From positions 310,001 to 374,000 of the forward strand of contig NZ_CP139447.1 in NCBI RefSeq assembly GCF_047121295.1: DNA of 64,000 bases, written 5' to 3'. The notes beneath the pieces are model-generated. The model made no database searches and had not been told where the DNA came from. It was given only the letters and a program-made list of their open reading frames with translations. Source of the stretch: Longispora sp047121295 (GTDB lineage: Bacteria > Actinomycetota > Actinomycetes > Mycobacteriales > Micromonosporaceae). Position numbers and translations under genes: made by a program. This document shows positions 16,007 through 23,793 of this stretch, piece after piece (position 1 is the stretch's first letter; the number at the start of each line of letters is the position of its first letter).

Positions 16007-16459
16007 TTACGGCGCGCGGAGGAACGGCGTCTCGACGGGCAGCACGGCCCGCACGTCCAGGCGTGAGTTCACCCCGACGACCTGGATGCTGACCACCCCG
16101 CCCCGGGCCCGGTCGAACAGCTCGAACTGCAGCCCGTCGACGTAGCCGTTCTGGTTCTCCAGGGTCCACACCCAGCGGATGTTCTTCCCGACCGCCGCCG
16201 CCCACGGGAAGTACGTCGAGGCGTCGGCGACCTTCCACTTGGTGAAGTCGGTGTCCGTGGTCTCGTACAGCAGGACGCTGTCGTCGTCCGGGTCCACGCT
16301 GACGGTCCAGTCGCCCTGCTCGAACATCAGCCGGATGCCCGTGATCTCCTTGGGCGCCTCGGGGTCGAAGAAGTACGCGGCGACCCGCAGCGCCCCGTCG
16401 ATCTCCGCGAGCTTCTCGCACTGCGCCTGGATCGACACAGCCTCAGTTCCCTCGTCCAT
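16007..16459 (-). CDS. Unknown protein, last gene of WXG100 operon (possible immunity)
   Basis: A 150-residue acidic protein, not recognised. It has a mixed alpha/beta pattern with alternating strands (GIRLMFEQGDWTVSVDPDDD, IRWVWTLENQNGYVDGLQFEL) and no signal or membrane helix, so it should be cytosolic. ATG 16459 lies inside the preceding gene (17-base overlap), so it is tightly coupled. The last-gene position after a WXG100-like gene and a variable small gene is where polymorphic-toxin loci carry immunity proteins. That role is inference only. Confidence 0.75.
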   Translation of the reverse strand: MDEGTEAVSIQAQCEKLAEIDGALRVAAYFFDPEAPKEITGIRLMFEQGDWTVSVDPDDDSVLLYETTDTDFTKWKVADASTYFPWAAAVGKNIRWVWTLENQNGYVDGLQFELFDRARGGVVSIQVVGVNSRLDVRAVLPVETPFLRAP

Positions 16460-16865
16460 ACTTCGCCGCCTTCGCCCGCGCCTGCTTGATGATCTTCATG
16501 GCCGTCTCGGCCGTCTCGTCGCCCTGAGCGGCCAGGTTGGCCAGCTCGCCGACGGTCTTGTTCGCGTAGTCCCCGCCGAGCACGTTGACCTGCCCCTGGC
16601 CACCGCCGCGCGCCTTGATCGCGTCCGCCGCCGTCATGTCCTTGTACTCGCCGAGGTTGCCGAGCTTACGCTGCCCGGCCTTCGTGACCTTGACCCCAGT
16701 CTGCTCGGCGGCCTTCTTCGCGGCGGCCTCCGCGGCCTCGTCGCCCTCCTTCGCGGCCGACCGCAGCACGTCGTCGCCGACCATCTTGGCGAACTTCCCG
16801 GTGGCCCTCTCCGCGACCGCCTCGACGGCCTCGGTGACCGCTTTCGGCGGCCTCTTCCTACCCAA
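16443..16865 (-). CDS. Small basic helical protein in WXG100 operon (possible effector part)
   Basis: A 140-residue, Lys/Ala-rich helical protein (VTEAVEAVAERATGKFAKMV, AAKKAAEQTG), with a C-terminal region NVLGGDYANKTVGELANLAA. No family is recognised. The start is TTG 16865, with GGAG about eight bases upstream, overlapping the stop of the preceding gene by eight bases. It is either a separate effector or accessory protein, or the C-terminal part of one long toxin that was split from the membrane-containing upstream gene by a frameshift. The sequence alone does not decide. Confidence 0.65.
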   Translation of the reverse strand: MGRKRPPKAVTEAVEAVAERATGKFAKMVGDDVLRSAAKEGDEAAEAAAKKAAEQTGVKVTKAGQRKLGNLGEYKDMTAADAIKARGGGQGQVNVLGGDYANKTVGELANLAAQGDETAETAMKIIKQARAKAAKYGRGN

Positions 16866-17349
16866 GGAGGGCTCCGATGGCCTCGCTCACCAGGGCCCCG
16901 ATGATCCGGCCGGTGATGGCCTTGAAGACCGGGATCTCCAGCAGGGACGCGCCGAACGTCGGCACCGCCGTCGCGAACGCCTGGATGATCTCGATGATCA
17001 GGATGACGATCTGCACGATCACCATGATCTTCAGGGCGAGCACGATGATCGCGCAGATCATGAAGCACGCGCCGATGACCATGGCCGCCTGCGCGCCGTC
17101 GGTGAGCACCAGGTGGGCGTGGTTCTTGTCGTTCCACGCCTTCTGGAACGCGTCGATGTCCTCGCCCTTGTTGTGCTGCCACACCGACTGCGCGACCGGC
17201 TGGGCCTTCGCGGCGAACCCGGAGAGCTGGGCGCCGAACTCGACCCAGTGCAGGCCCATCTGGAACAGCTTCTCCTCGTCGGCCTCCGGCCAGAGGAAAC
17301 CGAGGTCGGTGAGGACCCGGACGACGGAGTGCGGTGGTTGGATGCCCAT
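16858..17349 (-). CDS. WXG100-like N-domain protein with membrane segment
   Basis: A 163-residue protein. Residues 1-85 match the WXG100-like domain that forms the N-terminus of CpnT-type and other actinobacterial polymorphic toxins (VLTDLGFLWPEADEEKLFQM, AWNDKNHAHL). Residues about 88-130 are a long hydrophobic stretch that could make two membrane helices (ACFMICAIIVLALKIMVIVQ). The C-terminus ends at a TAG shortly after a small-residue-rich helix. Normal family members continue into a large toxin domain; here the frame closes early and the next gene overlaps by eight bases. It lies four bases after the WXG100 gene. Confidence 0.78.
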   Translation of the reverse strand: MGIQPPHSVVRVLTDLGFLWPEADEEKLFQMGLHWVEFGAQLSGFAAKAQPVAQSVWQHNKGEDIDAFQKAWNDKNHAHLVLTDGAQAAMVIGACFMICAIIVLALKIMVIVQIVILIIEIIQAFATAVPTFGASLLEIPVFKAITGRIIGALVSEAIGALLG

Positions 17350-17353
17350 CAGG

Positions 17354-17665
17354 TCACCACGAGATCTTCGCCAGGTGCGCGGCGATGTCGTCCTCGTTCT
17401 CGTCGTAGCGGTCGGCCATGGTGTTCAGCCCCGCGACGAACTTGTCGAGCCCCGTGACCACCGAGCCGTACGACGCCTGGGCCACCCGCTCGATCGACAG
17501 GTACGACGGGCCGATGGCCATCCCGATCAGGTCCGCGCCCCACGGCTCGCCCATCGCGGAGACCTTGTCGAAGAAGGTCGTCAGGGCGGTGTCCAGGTCG
17601 TCGGCGATGGTGTCGAGCTGCCCGGCCGCCGAGCGCAGCTGGACCGAGTCGATGTCCTTGCTCAT
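17354..17665 (-). CDS. WXG100-family (Esx-like) protein
   Basis: A 103-residue helical-hairpin protein of the WXG100 superfamily, the class secreted by ESX/type VII systems. The turn between helices is GEPWGADLIG (a W-G turn), flanked by LRSAAGQLDTIADDLDTALT and VVTGLDKFVAGLNTMADRY. It ends with DDIAAHLAKISW. It overlaps the YbaB-like gene by four bases and is followed four bases later by the WXG100-like membrane gene. No ESX core gene (EccC or similar) is in this window, so the secretion machinery must lie elsewhere. Confidence 0.85.
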   Translation of the reverse strand: MSKDIDSVQLRSAAGQLDTIADDLDTALTTFFDKVSAMGEPWGADLIGMAIGPSYLSIERVAQASYGSVVTGLDKFVAGLNTMADRYDENEDDIAAHLAKISW

Positions 17666-18075
17666 CGCTGCCGGATCCGGGTCGAGACCTCGTCCAGGGT
17701 CTGGGTGAACCGGGCCATCGTGCGGGCCGACTCGGTCTGCAGCTCCGCCAGCTGCTCGCTGAGCAGCGCGGGATCCGCCGGGAGCGCCCCGGCCACGGCC
17801 TGCGACCGGAGACTGTCGAGCGCGGCGTTGACCGCCTGCGTGATCTGCTCGGCCAGCTCCGCCGAGGGCAGCCGCATCAGCCTCGGGTCGAGCTCGATCG
17901 ACCGGATCGTGCCGGGCGCGACCGCGACGGCCTGGACCCTGCCGTCCGCACTCTGCCCCGTGCCCTCGACCGGCTCCTCTGTGGCCGGTCCGACGCCGGC
18001 GCGCATCGCCTCGAGCATTCCGCGTGTGCTGGCCAGGATCTGGTCGATGCTGGCCCCGCTGAGATCGCCTGTCAT
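17662..18075 (-). CDS. YbaB/EbfC-like protein, first gene of WXG100 operon
   Basis: A 137-residue protein with the YbaB/EbfC pattern: an N-terminal helix, a central beta stretch (ADGRVQAVAVAPGTIRSIEL), the DPRLMRLPSAELAEQITQAV segment, and a long C-terminal helix. Actinobacterial WXG100 operons very often begin with such a gene; DNA binding as in EbfC is not shown for this subgroup. ATG 18075 has GGGGAGG seven bases upstream. It begins a five-gene, head-to-tail minus-strand operon ending at 16007. Confidence 0.82.
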   Translation of the reverse strand: MTGDLSGASIDQILASTRGMLEAMRAGVGPATEEPVEGTGQSADGRVQAVAVAPGTIRSIELDPRLMRLPSAELAEQITQAVNAALDSLRSQAVAGALPADPALLSEQLAELQTESARTMARFTQTLDEVSTRIRQR

Positions 18076-18127
18076 CTAGCCTCCCCAGAACGCTGAGGCG
18101 ACATTATGACGATCGGAGTCAAGTCCA

Positions 18128-18156
18128 ACGGCCCCGATGTCGTCGATCGGGGCCGT
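18128..18156. terminator. Terminator hairpin after pst operon
   Basis: An 11-bp stem ACGGCCCCGAT/ATCGGGGCCGT with a seven-base loop, between the pstB stop and the WXG100 operon start. It probably backs up the hairpin at 18168-18194. Confidence 0.65.
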
Positions 18157-18167
18157 GGTCGGGTGTC

Positions 18168-18194
18168 GCTGTCCGGGGCCCGGCCCCGGACAGC
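18168..18194. terminator. Terminator hairpin just after pstB
   Basis: A perfect 13-bp stem GCTGTCCGGGGCC/GGCCCCGGACAGC closed by one base (so a 3-7 base loop in practice), nine bases past the pstB stop. Confidence 0.75.
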
Positions 18195-18202
18195 TGAACC
18201 GG

Positions 18203-18979
18203 CTAGCCGAACCGGCCCGTGATGTAGTCCTCGGTCTTGCGCTCGGTCGGGTTCGTGAAGATCTTCTGCGTGTCGTCGTACTCGACCAGGCGGCCCGGGT
18301 CGCCCGTCTTCTCGATGGAGAAGAACGCCGTCCGGTCGGACACCCGCGCGGCCTGCTGCATGTTGTGGGTGACGATCACGATGGTGTACTTGTCCTTGAG
18401 CTGCGAGATCAGGTCCTCGATCGCGAGCGTGGAGATCGGGTCGAGGGCCGAACACGGCTCGTCCATGAGGACGATCTGCGGCTCGACGGCGATGGTCCGG
18501 GCGATGCACAGCCGCTGCTGCTGACCGCCGGACAGCCCGCCACCGGGCTTCTTGAGCCGGTCCTTGACCTCGTTCCACAGGTTCGCGCCGCGCAGGGCCT
18601 TCTCGGCGGCGTCCTCCAGGGTGGCCTTGCCGCGCACCCCGTTGAGCCGCAGCCCGGCCACCACGTTGTCGAAGATCGACATGGTGGGGAACGGGTTGGG
18701 GCGCTGGAACACCATGCCGATCATGCGGCGGACGGCGGTGACGTCCACGTCCCGGCCGTACACGTCCTGGTGGTCGACCGTCAGCCGGCCTTCGACGCGC
18801 GCGCCCGGCAGTACCTCGTGCATGCGGTTGATCGACCGCAGGAACGTGGACTTTCCGCAGCCGGAGGGCCCGATGAGGGCGGTCACCGACTTGGGCTCGA
18901 TGGTCATGCTGACACTGTCGATCGCCTTGAATGCCCCGTAGTACGCGGTCACGCCGGCCGCTTCGATGCGCTTGGCCAT
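18203..18979 (-). CDS. pstB: Phosphate ABC transporter ATPase
   Basis: The 258-residue ATP-binding subunit of the high-affinity phosphate importer. Walker A is GPSGCGKST (residues 37-45), the signature is LSGGQQQRLC, Walker B IVLMDEPCSALDP, and the H-loop VTHNMQQA. The PstB-specific FQRPNPFPTMSIFDNV is also present. It ends the minus-strand pstSCAB operon, six bases after pstA. Confidence 0.97.
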   Translation of the reverse strand: MAKRIEAAGVTAYYGAFKAIDSVSMTIEPKSVTALIGPSGCGKSTFLRSINRMHEVLPGARVEGRLTVDHQDVYGRDVDVTAVRRMIGMVFQRPNPFPTMSIFDNVVAGLRLNGVRGKATLEDAAEKALRGANLWNEVKDRLKKPGGGLSGGQQQRLCIARTIAVEPQIVLMDEPCSALDPISTLAIEDLISQLKDKYTIVIVTHNMQQAARVSDRTAFFSIEKTGDPGRLVEYDDTQKIFTNPTERKTEDYITGRFG

Positions 18980-18985
18980 CTCAGG

Positions 18986-20032
18986 TCACCTCGAGAGCTT
19001 GCTGCGGCGTGCCAGGAGCTTGGCCGCGACGGTCAGGGTCAGAACAATGACGATCAGGGTGAGCGCTGCGGTCCAGGCCCGCCCGGGGGCGAACTTCGAC
19101 GAGTCGGTCGCCTGGTCGTACACGAAGAGCGCCAGCGAGGACTGGCTGGAGAACGGGTCGAAGTTGATCGACTTGGCCGCGCCGGCGACGAGCAGCACCG
19201 GAGCGGTCTCTCCGGCGGCCCGGGCGATCGCCAGCATGACGCCGGTGACGATGCCGGGAGCGGCGGTCGGGAGCACGATCTTGGTGATCGTCTTCCACTT
19301 CGGGATACCCAGCGCGTAGGAGCCCTCGCGGAGCTCGTTCGGCACGAGGCGCAGCATCTCCTCCGTGGACCGGACCACGGTCGGCAGCATCAGCACCGCC
19401 AGGGCCAGCGAGGCGGCGAACCCGGAGAGCACCGGGCGGCCGTCGGCCGAGAACAGCGGCGTGATCGCCATGACCCAGAAGGCCAGGATGAACAGGCCGG
19501 CCACGATCGACGGGATGCCGGTCATGACGTCCACGAAGAACTGGATGGCCTTGGCGAGCTTTCCCCGGCCGTACTCGACGATGTAGACCGCGCCGAGGAC
19601 GCCCAGCGGAACGGCGATCACCACGGCGATGCCGACCTGCTCCAGGGTGCCGATGATCGCGTGGTACGCCCCGCCGTTCGCGTCCCGGGCCGTGATCAGG
19701 TTCATCGAACTGTTGAAGAAGTTGGCGTCCAGGCGGGCGGACCCCTTGGTCAGCACCGTGATGATGACCGAGGCCAGCGGGACGACCGCGAGCAGGAAGG
19801 CGCCGTAGATGAACGACGTCGCGACCCGGCTCCGCGCGGCCCGGGGGCCCTCGACGATGCGGGTGGCCACGTACAGCCCGACCACGAACAGGACGGCGCT
19901 GAACAGGGCGGTGAGCACCGCGCCGCCCAGGCCCAGCCCGAAGCACAGCACGGCGGCCACGACCACGGCCCCGGCACCGATGCCCGCCGGGGCGAACCGG
20001 GGCAACCTGCGTGCGGTGAGTGCGACCATCAC
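18986..20032 (-). CDS. pstA: Phosphate ABC transporter permease PstA
   Basis: A 348-residue integral membrane permease. After two N-terminal helices (AGAVVVAAVLCFGLGLGGAV and the next segment) it has a further helical core with the BPD-transporter EAA-type loop LRLVPNELREGSYALGIPKW, which contacts PstB. IPLGVLGAVYIVEYGRG is typical of PstA. About eight helices are present, slightly more than the usual six because of the N-terminal extension. Its start overlaps pstC by four bases. Confidence 0.95.
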   Translation of the reverse strand: MMVALTARRLPRFAPAGIGAGAVVVAAVLCFGLGLGGAVLTALFSAVLFVVGLYVATRIVEGPRAARSRVATSFIYGAFLLAVVPLASVIITVLTKGSARLDANFFNSSMNLITARDANGGAYHAIIGTLEQVGIAVVIAVPLGVLGAVYIVEYGRGKLAKAIQFFVDVMTGIPSIVAGLFILAFWVMAITPLFSADGRPVLSGFAASLALAVLMLPTVVRSTEEMLRLVPNELREGSYALGIPKWKTITKIVLPTAAPGIVTGVMLAIARAAGETAPVLLVAGAAKSINFDPFSSQSSLALFVYDQATDSSKFAPGRAWTAALTLIVIVLTLTVAAKLLARRSKLSR

Positions 20033-20994
20033 CGGAACTCCCTCCGCCGGTACACGATGATCCGGGCGGTCATGTTGACGACCAGGGTGATGGTGAACAG
20101 CACCAGGCCGGAGGCGATCAGTGCGCCGCGGCCGGTCTCGCCGGCCTCACCGAAGCCGTTGGCGATGTTGGCGGCGATCGTGTTGCCGCCCACCTCGATC
20201 ACGTTGAACGACACGACGAAGCCCGCGCCGAGCGTCATCGCCAGGGCGATGGTCTCGCCGAGCGCCCGGCCGAGGCCGAGCAGGACGGCCGCGATGATGC
20301 CGGGCCGGCCGTAGGGCAGCACGGAGGTGCGGATCATCTCCCACTTGGTGGCGCCGAGGGCGATGGCCGCTTCCTCGTTGGCCTTGGGGGTCTGCATGAA
20401 CACCTCGCGGGACAGCGAGGTGACGATGGGCAGCACCATGATCGCGAGCACGACCGAACCGAGCAGCACCGACTTGCCGAACGGGCCGTTACCGCCGAAG
20501 ATCGGCAGCCAGCCCATGTTCTCGTTCAGCCAGGTGGACAGCTCCTTGACCGGGTCCTGGAGGTACTCCCGGCCCCAGAGGCCGAACACGATGCTGGGCA
20601 CGGCGGCGAGCAGGTCGATCACGAAACCGAGGGCCGTGGCCACCCGGCGCGGAGCGTAGTGCGACAGGAACAACGCGATCCCCAGGGCGACCGGCACCGC
20701 GAGCAGCAGCGCGATCGCCGAGCTCAGCACGGTGCCGAACGCCAGCGCCGCGATGCCGAACTTCGGCGTCGGGTCGTTGGGGAACCACTTCGTGTAGGTG
20801 AGGAAGTTTTCACTGTTCGCGTTCAGGGCGGGGATGGCCTTCACGATCAGGAACGTCGCGATGGCCACGATGATCACCAGGACGGTGACGCCCGCGCCGG
20901 TGGTCATCCACCGGAAGATGGTCTCCGCGCCGAAGCGCCGCCGCCGGGGGAGAAGCTCCCCGGCGACGGGCTCGGTGGTCGTGCTCGGCAGCAT
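20029..20994 (-). CDS. pstC: Phosphate ABC transporter permease PstC
   Basis: A 321-residue permease partner of PstA. It has a cytosolic N-terminus, six helices, a long external loop after helix 1 (FLTYTKWFPNDPTPKFGIAA, typical of PstC), and the EAA loop KANEEAAIALGATKWEMIRT. Its ATG overlaps the pstS stop (TAATG), so translation is coupled. Confidence 0.95.
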   Translation of the reverse strand: MLPSTTTEPVAGELLPRRRRFGAETIFRWMTTGAGVTVLVIIVAIATFLIVKAIPALNANSENFLTYTKWFPNDPTPKFGIAALAFGTVLSSAIALLLAVPVALGIALFLSHYAPRRVATALGFVIDLLAAVPSIVFGLWGREYLQDPVKELSTWLNENMGWLPIFGGNGPFGKSVLLGSVVLAIMVLPIVTSLSREVFMQTPKANEEAAIALGATKWEMIRTSVLPYGRPGIIAAVLLGLGRALGETIALAMTLGAGFVVSFNVIEVGGNTIAANIANGFGEAGETGRGALIASGLVLFTITLVVNMTARIIVYRRREFR

Positions 20995-22097
20995 TAGGCT
21001 GCGATCTTCGCCGCGACCGCTGCGACCTTGGCCCGGACCGACTCGTCCAGCGGGGCGTAACCGAGCTTGGTCAGCACGGCCTGCCCGTCCTTGCTGGACG
21101 TGTAGGTCAGGAAGCTCTTGATCAGCGGGGCCTTGTCGGCGTTGCCGGCGGTGCAGACGATCTCGTACGTGACCAGGACCAGCGGGTACGCCTTCGCCTC
21201 GGTCGTGTTGTAGTCGATCTTCAGCTTCAGGTCGTCACCGGTGCCGGCGATCTTGGCGCTCGCGACGGTCGCCGCGGCGGCCTCCGGGGTGAGCGCGACG
21301 GCCGCGCCGGACGCGTTGTAGACCTTGGCGATCTTCAGGCCCGAGGTCTCCGCGAAGGAGAGCTCGACGTAGCCGATGGAGCCGGAGGTCTTCGCGACGT
21401 CAGCCGCGACGCCGTCCGAACCCTTGGAGCCGACGCCGCCCGGGGCCTTCCACTCCTTGGCCTTGCCGAACGTCCAGGCGTCCTTGGCCGTGTCGGTCAG
21501 GTACCCGGTGAAGTTGTCCGTGGTGCCCGAGCTGTCCGAGCGGTGCACGGCCTGGATCGCGGTCTCCGGGAGCTTGACGCCCGCGTTGTCCGCGGCGATC
21601 GCCGGGTCGTTCCACTTGGTGATCTTGCCGCCGAAGATCCCGGCGATGGTGGCCGGCTTCAGGGACAGGTTGTCGACACCGTCGACCTTGAAGACGATCG
21701 CGATCGGGCCGGTGACCATCGGGAGGTTGACGGCCTTGCCGGTGGCGCAGCGCGTGTCGGCCGGGCCCTGCTCGGTGTCCTTGAGGGCCGAGTCCGAGCC
21801 CGCGAAGTCGGCGGTCTTGGCGGTGAAGCCCTGGATGCCGGCGCCGGAGCCGTTGCCGTTGTACTCGATCTTCCCCGCGGGGCAGGCCGTGGTGTAGTTC
21901 TTGATCCACTCGGCCATCGCGTTCTTCTGGGCGGATGAACCCGCCACAGCCAGGGAGCCGGACGCACACTCGATCTTCGCGGGAGCGGCGGAGCCGCTGG
22001 CACCCGGAGCCGGGGTGTTGTCCGAACCACATGCCGTCAGCGCTAGCGTCGCCGTCAGGCCTACGCCGGCGATCATGCCGAGCCGCTGGAGCTTCAC
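20994..22097 (-). CDS. pstS: Phosphate-binding lipoprotein PstS
   Basis: The 367-residue periplasm-equivalent phosphate-binding lipoprotein. The signal peptide ends in lipobox LTAC (Cys23). Binding motifs include GSSAQKNAM near the N-terminus, NGNGSGAGIQGFTAKTADFAGSD, and HRSDSSGTTDNFTGYL. The start is GTG 22097, with GAGAGG seven bases upstream; TTG 22112 is in frame but has no such site. A PHO box lies about 85 bases upstream, so induction by PhoP/RegX3 during phosphate starvation is expected. Confidence 0.96.
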   Translation of the reverse strand: MKLQRLGMIAGVGLTATLALTACGSDNTPAPGASGSAAPAKIECASGSLAVAGSSAQKNAMAEWIKNYTTACPAGKIEYNGNGSGAGIQGFTAKTADFAGSDSALKDTEQGPADTRCATGKAVNLPMVTGPIAIVFKVDGVDNLSLKPATIAGIFGGKITKWNDPAIAADNAGVKLPETAIQAVHRSDSSGTTDNFTGYLTDTAKDAWTFGKAKEWKAPGGVGSKGSDGVAADVAKTSGSIGYVELSFAETSGLKIAKVYNASGAAVALTPEAAAATVASAKIAGTGDDLKLKIDYNTTEAKAYPLVLVTYEIVCTAGNADKAPLIKSFLTYTSSKDGQAVLTKLGYAPLDESVRAKVAAVAAKIAA

Positions 22098-22180
22098 TTC
22101 GGTACCTCTCAACGCAGGGGGCCGGTCCTACTCACCGGATGCCTGGGACGTTAGGAGCGCCAGGTTGCGGGTTCCCCGAA

Positions 22181-22202
22181 GTCGGGTGAACGAAGAGTGA
22201 AC
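22181..22202 (-). promoter_or_regulatory. PHO box upstream of pstS
   Basis: On the minus strand two 11-base direct repeats, GTTCACTCTTC and GTTCACCCGAC, match the GTTCACC-type PHO box bound by PhoP in streptomycetes. It is correctly oriented toward pstS. Confidence 0.85.
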
Positions 22203-22275
22203 AGGTCTGGCGCTCAGAGTGACGCCGTGCTGTTGGCGAGATGTATGTCACGTTAACGAGGTCGCGAACCGGGGT

Positions 22276-23751
22276 TCAGGGAAACGACGGAAGTGACACC
22301 CTGTCCTCGGCGGGCAGGGCGCTGACCAGGGACAACTTCCCGGTGTTGATGTCCCACGCGACCAACGGCCGATAGCTCGGGTCACCCAAACGGACGAGCA
22401 CCGTGGCGTCGTCGAGCCAGCCGAGAACGACCGGCGCCGATGGAATCGAGTTGTTCACGATCTGCTGGACGAGCGCTCCCCGGATCTTTCCGGCCAGGTC
22501 CACGACGACCGTGGCGAACTGCGGAGTGCCATACCCCTTCTTGACGGGTACCCGCATCGAGCCCGCGTTGCAGCCGCGCACGATCAGGTCCTTGCGCAGC
22601 CACGCCGGCCCGTCCCAGTAGCCGACCCAGCGCAGGTCGGTCCCGACCGCGATGTCCCGGCTGGTCCGCGGCGCGCCGGTGGGCAGCGGGCCGTCCCCGG
22701 GGCCGACCGGCTCGGCGTCGGTGGCGCTCGCCGGCCACACGGACAGCACCGGCGGCTTGCCGGCGAGGGTCGGGTCGAGGACCACGAGGTCCGGCCCCGA
22801 GCCGACCGCGACCGACTCCACGTCGTAGGCGACGGGGCGGACCGTGACCGCCGCGATGTCGAACACCCGGGACCGGGCGCCGCCGGCGCTGAGCAGCCGG
22901 CCGTCCGGGAGCCAGGTCAGCTGGCCGTGGTAGCCGCCGATCTCGAACCGGCGGACCACCCCGGTGGGCATGTCGGCCACGAAGATCACCCCGCGCTGGC
23001 CGAACGCCGCCCGGGTGCCGTCCGCGGACAGCGAGCTGGGCTGCACCCAGCCGGGGATGGAGGGGTCGAGCTCCTGGATGAGGCGGTACTCGCCGTCGGC
23101 GCCGAGCGCGTACACCCCCTCGATGTTGCCGACGAGCGCCAGCGCCCGGGGCGTCGGCCGGCTGGCCAGGGTCGGGGCGCTGGCCGGCGGGGTGAGCTGG
23201 CCGGGCAGCCCGGTCGGCCGGCGCGGCAGGGTCGACAGCACCGCCGGTTCGGGGACGAACCACACGATCTTCGGGAGGGCGGTCGGCGGCGGCTCGATGG
23301 TCGACTCGGGGGCCGGGGTGAGGCTCACCCGGCTGCTGACCGCGAACAGCCCGGCCAGGGCCACGGCGCCGCCACCGATCAGGAACCGGCGCCGGCGGAT
23401 GGACCCGGCGCCGGCCCACGCGGCGGCGGCCAGGTCCTCCGGGGTCTGCACGAAGGACCGGCCGCGCAGGCCGAGCTGCACCGTGTCGCCGTCCGGCTCG
23501 ATCTTCAGGTGCGCGCCGTGCGGGTCCTCGCGCCACTCCTGGAGGCTCTGCTCGAGCCGGTGGGTGACGAAGGGCAGCCGCCGGCCCTCGGCGAGCTTGC
23601 GCCACCGGGTGGCCAGCTCGCCCAGGGCCTCGCGGAGCGCCTGTTCGGTCTGTTGGTCGTGTCCGACGTACGTGGTCGCGGCCTGACGCAGTGGCCCGGC
23701 GTAGGTGGCGACGAAATCCACGTACTCCTCAGGCGGCGACCCCTCCAACAT
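22276..23751 (-). CDS. Membrane-anchored propeller-like protein, unknown
   Basis: A 491-residue protein. Residues 1-100 are helical and soluble (YVDFVATYAGPLRQAATTYV, TRWRKLAEGRRLPFVTHRLE). A basic segment and one membrane helix follow at about 117-140 (IRRRRFLIGGGAVALAGLFA). The outer part (about 160-491) has repeated WD40/TolB-like strands (SSLSADGTRAAFGQRG, GQLTWLPDGRLLSAGG, PVVLGWLDDATVLVRLGD). The N-domain has a faint likeness to sigma-factor region 2, as in some actinobacterial fusions. It lies 42 bases after mshD on the same strand and has no recognised function. Confidence 0.8.
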   Translation of the reverse strand: MLEGSPPEEYVDFVATYAGPLRQAATTYVGHDQQTEQALREALGELATRWRKLAEGRRLPFVTHRLEQSLQEWREDPHGAHLKIEPDGDTVQLGLRGRSFVQTPEDLAAAAWAGAGSIRRRRFLIGGGAVALAGLFAVSSRVSLTPAPESTIEPPPTALPKIVWFVPEPAVLSTLPRRPTGLPGQLTPPASAPTLASRPTPRALALVGNIEGVYALGADGEYRLIQELDPSIPGWVQPSSLSADGTRAAFGQRGVIFVADMPTGVVRRFEIGGYHGQLTWLPDGRLLSAGGARSRVFDIAAVTVRPVAYDVESVAVGSGPDLVVLDPTLAGKPPVLSVWPASATDAEPVGPGDGPLPTGAPRTSRDIAVGTDLRWVGYWDGPAWLRKDLIVRGCNAGSMRVPVKKGYGTPQFATVVVDLAGKIRGALVQQIVNNSIPSAPVVLGWLDDATVLVRLGDPSYRPLVAWDINTGKLSLVSALPAEDRVSLPSFP

Positions 23752-23793
23752 GAGGTTGATAGTGGCCTTAACCGAGGGGCAGTGGAAGGGACA

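Noticed and set aside
18137..20314. Long plus-strand open frame (725 codons) opposite pstB-pstA-pstC
   Set aside because: Arg/Gly/His-rich low-complexity product, opposite three certain genes; it arises because stop codons are rare in GC-rich antisense frames.
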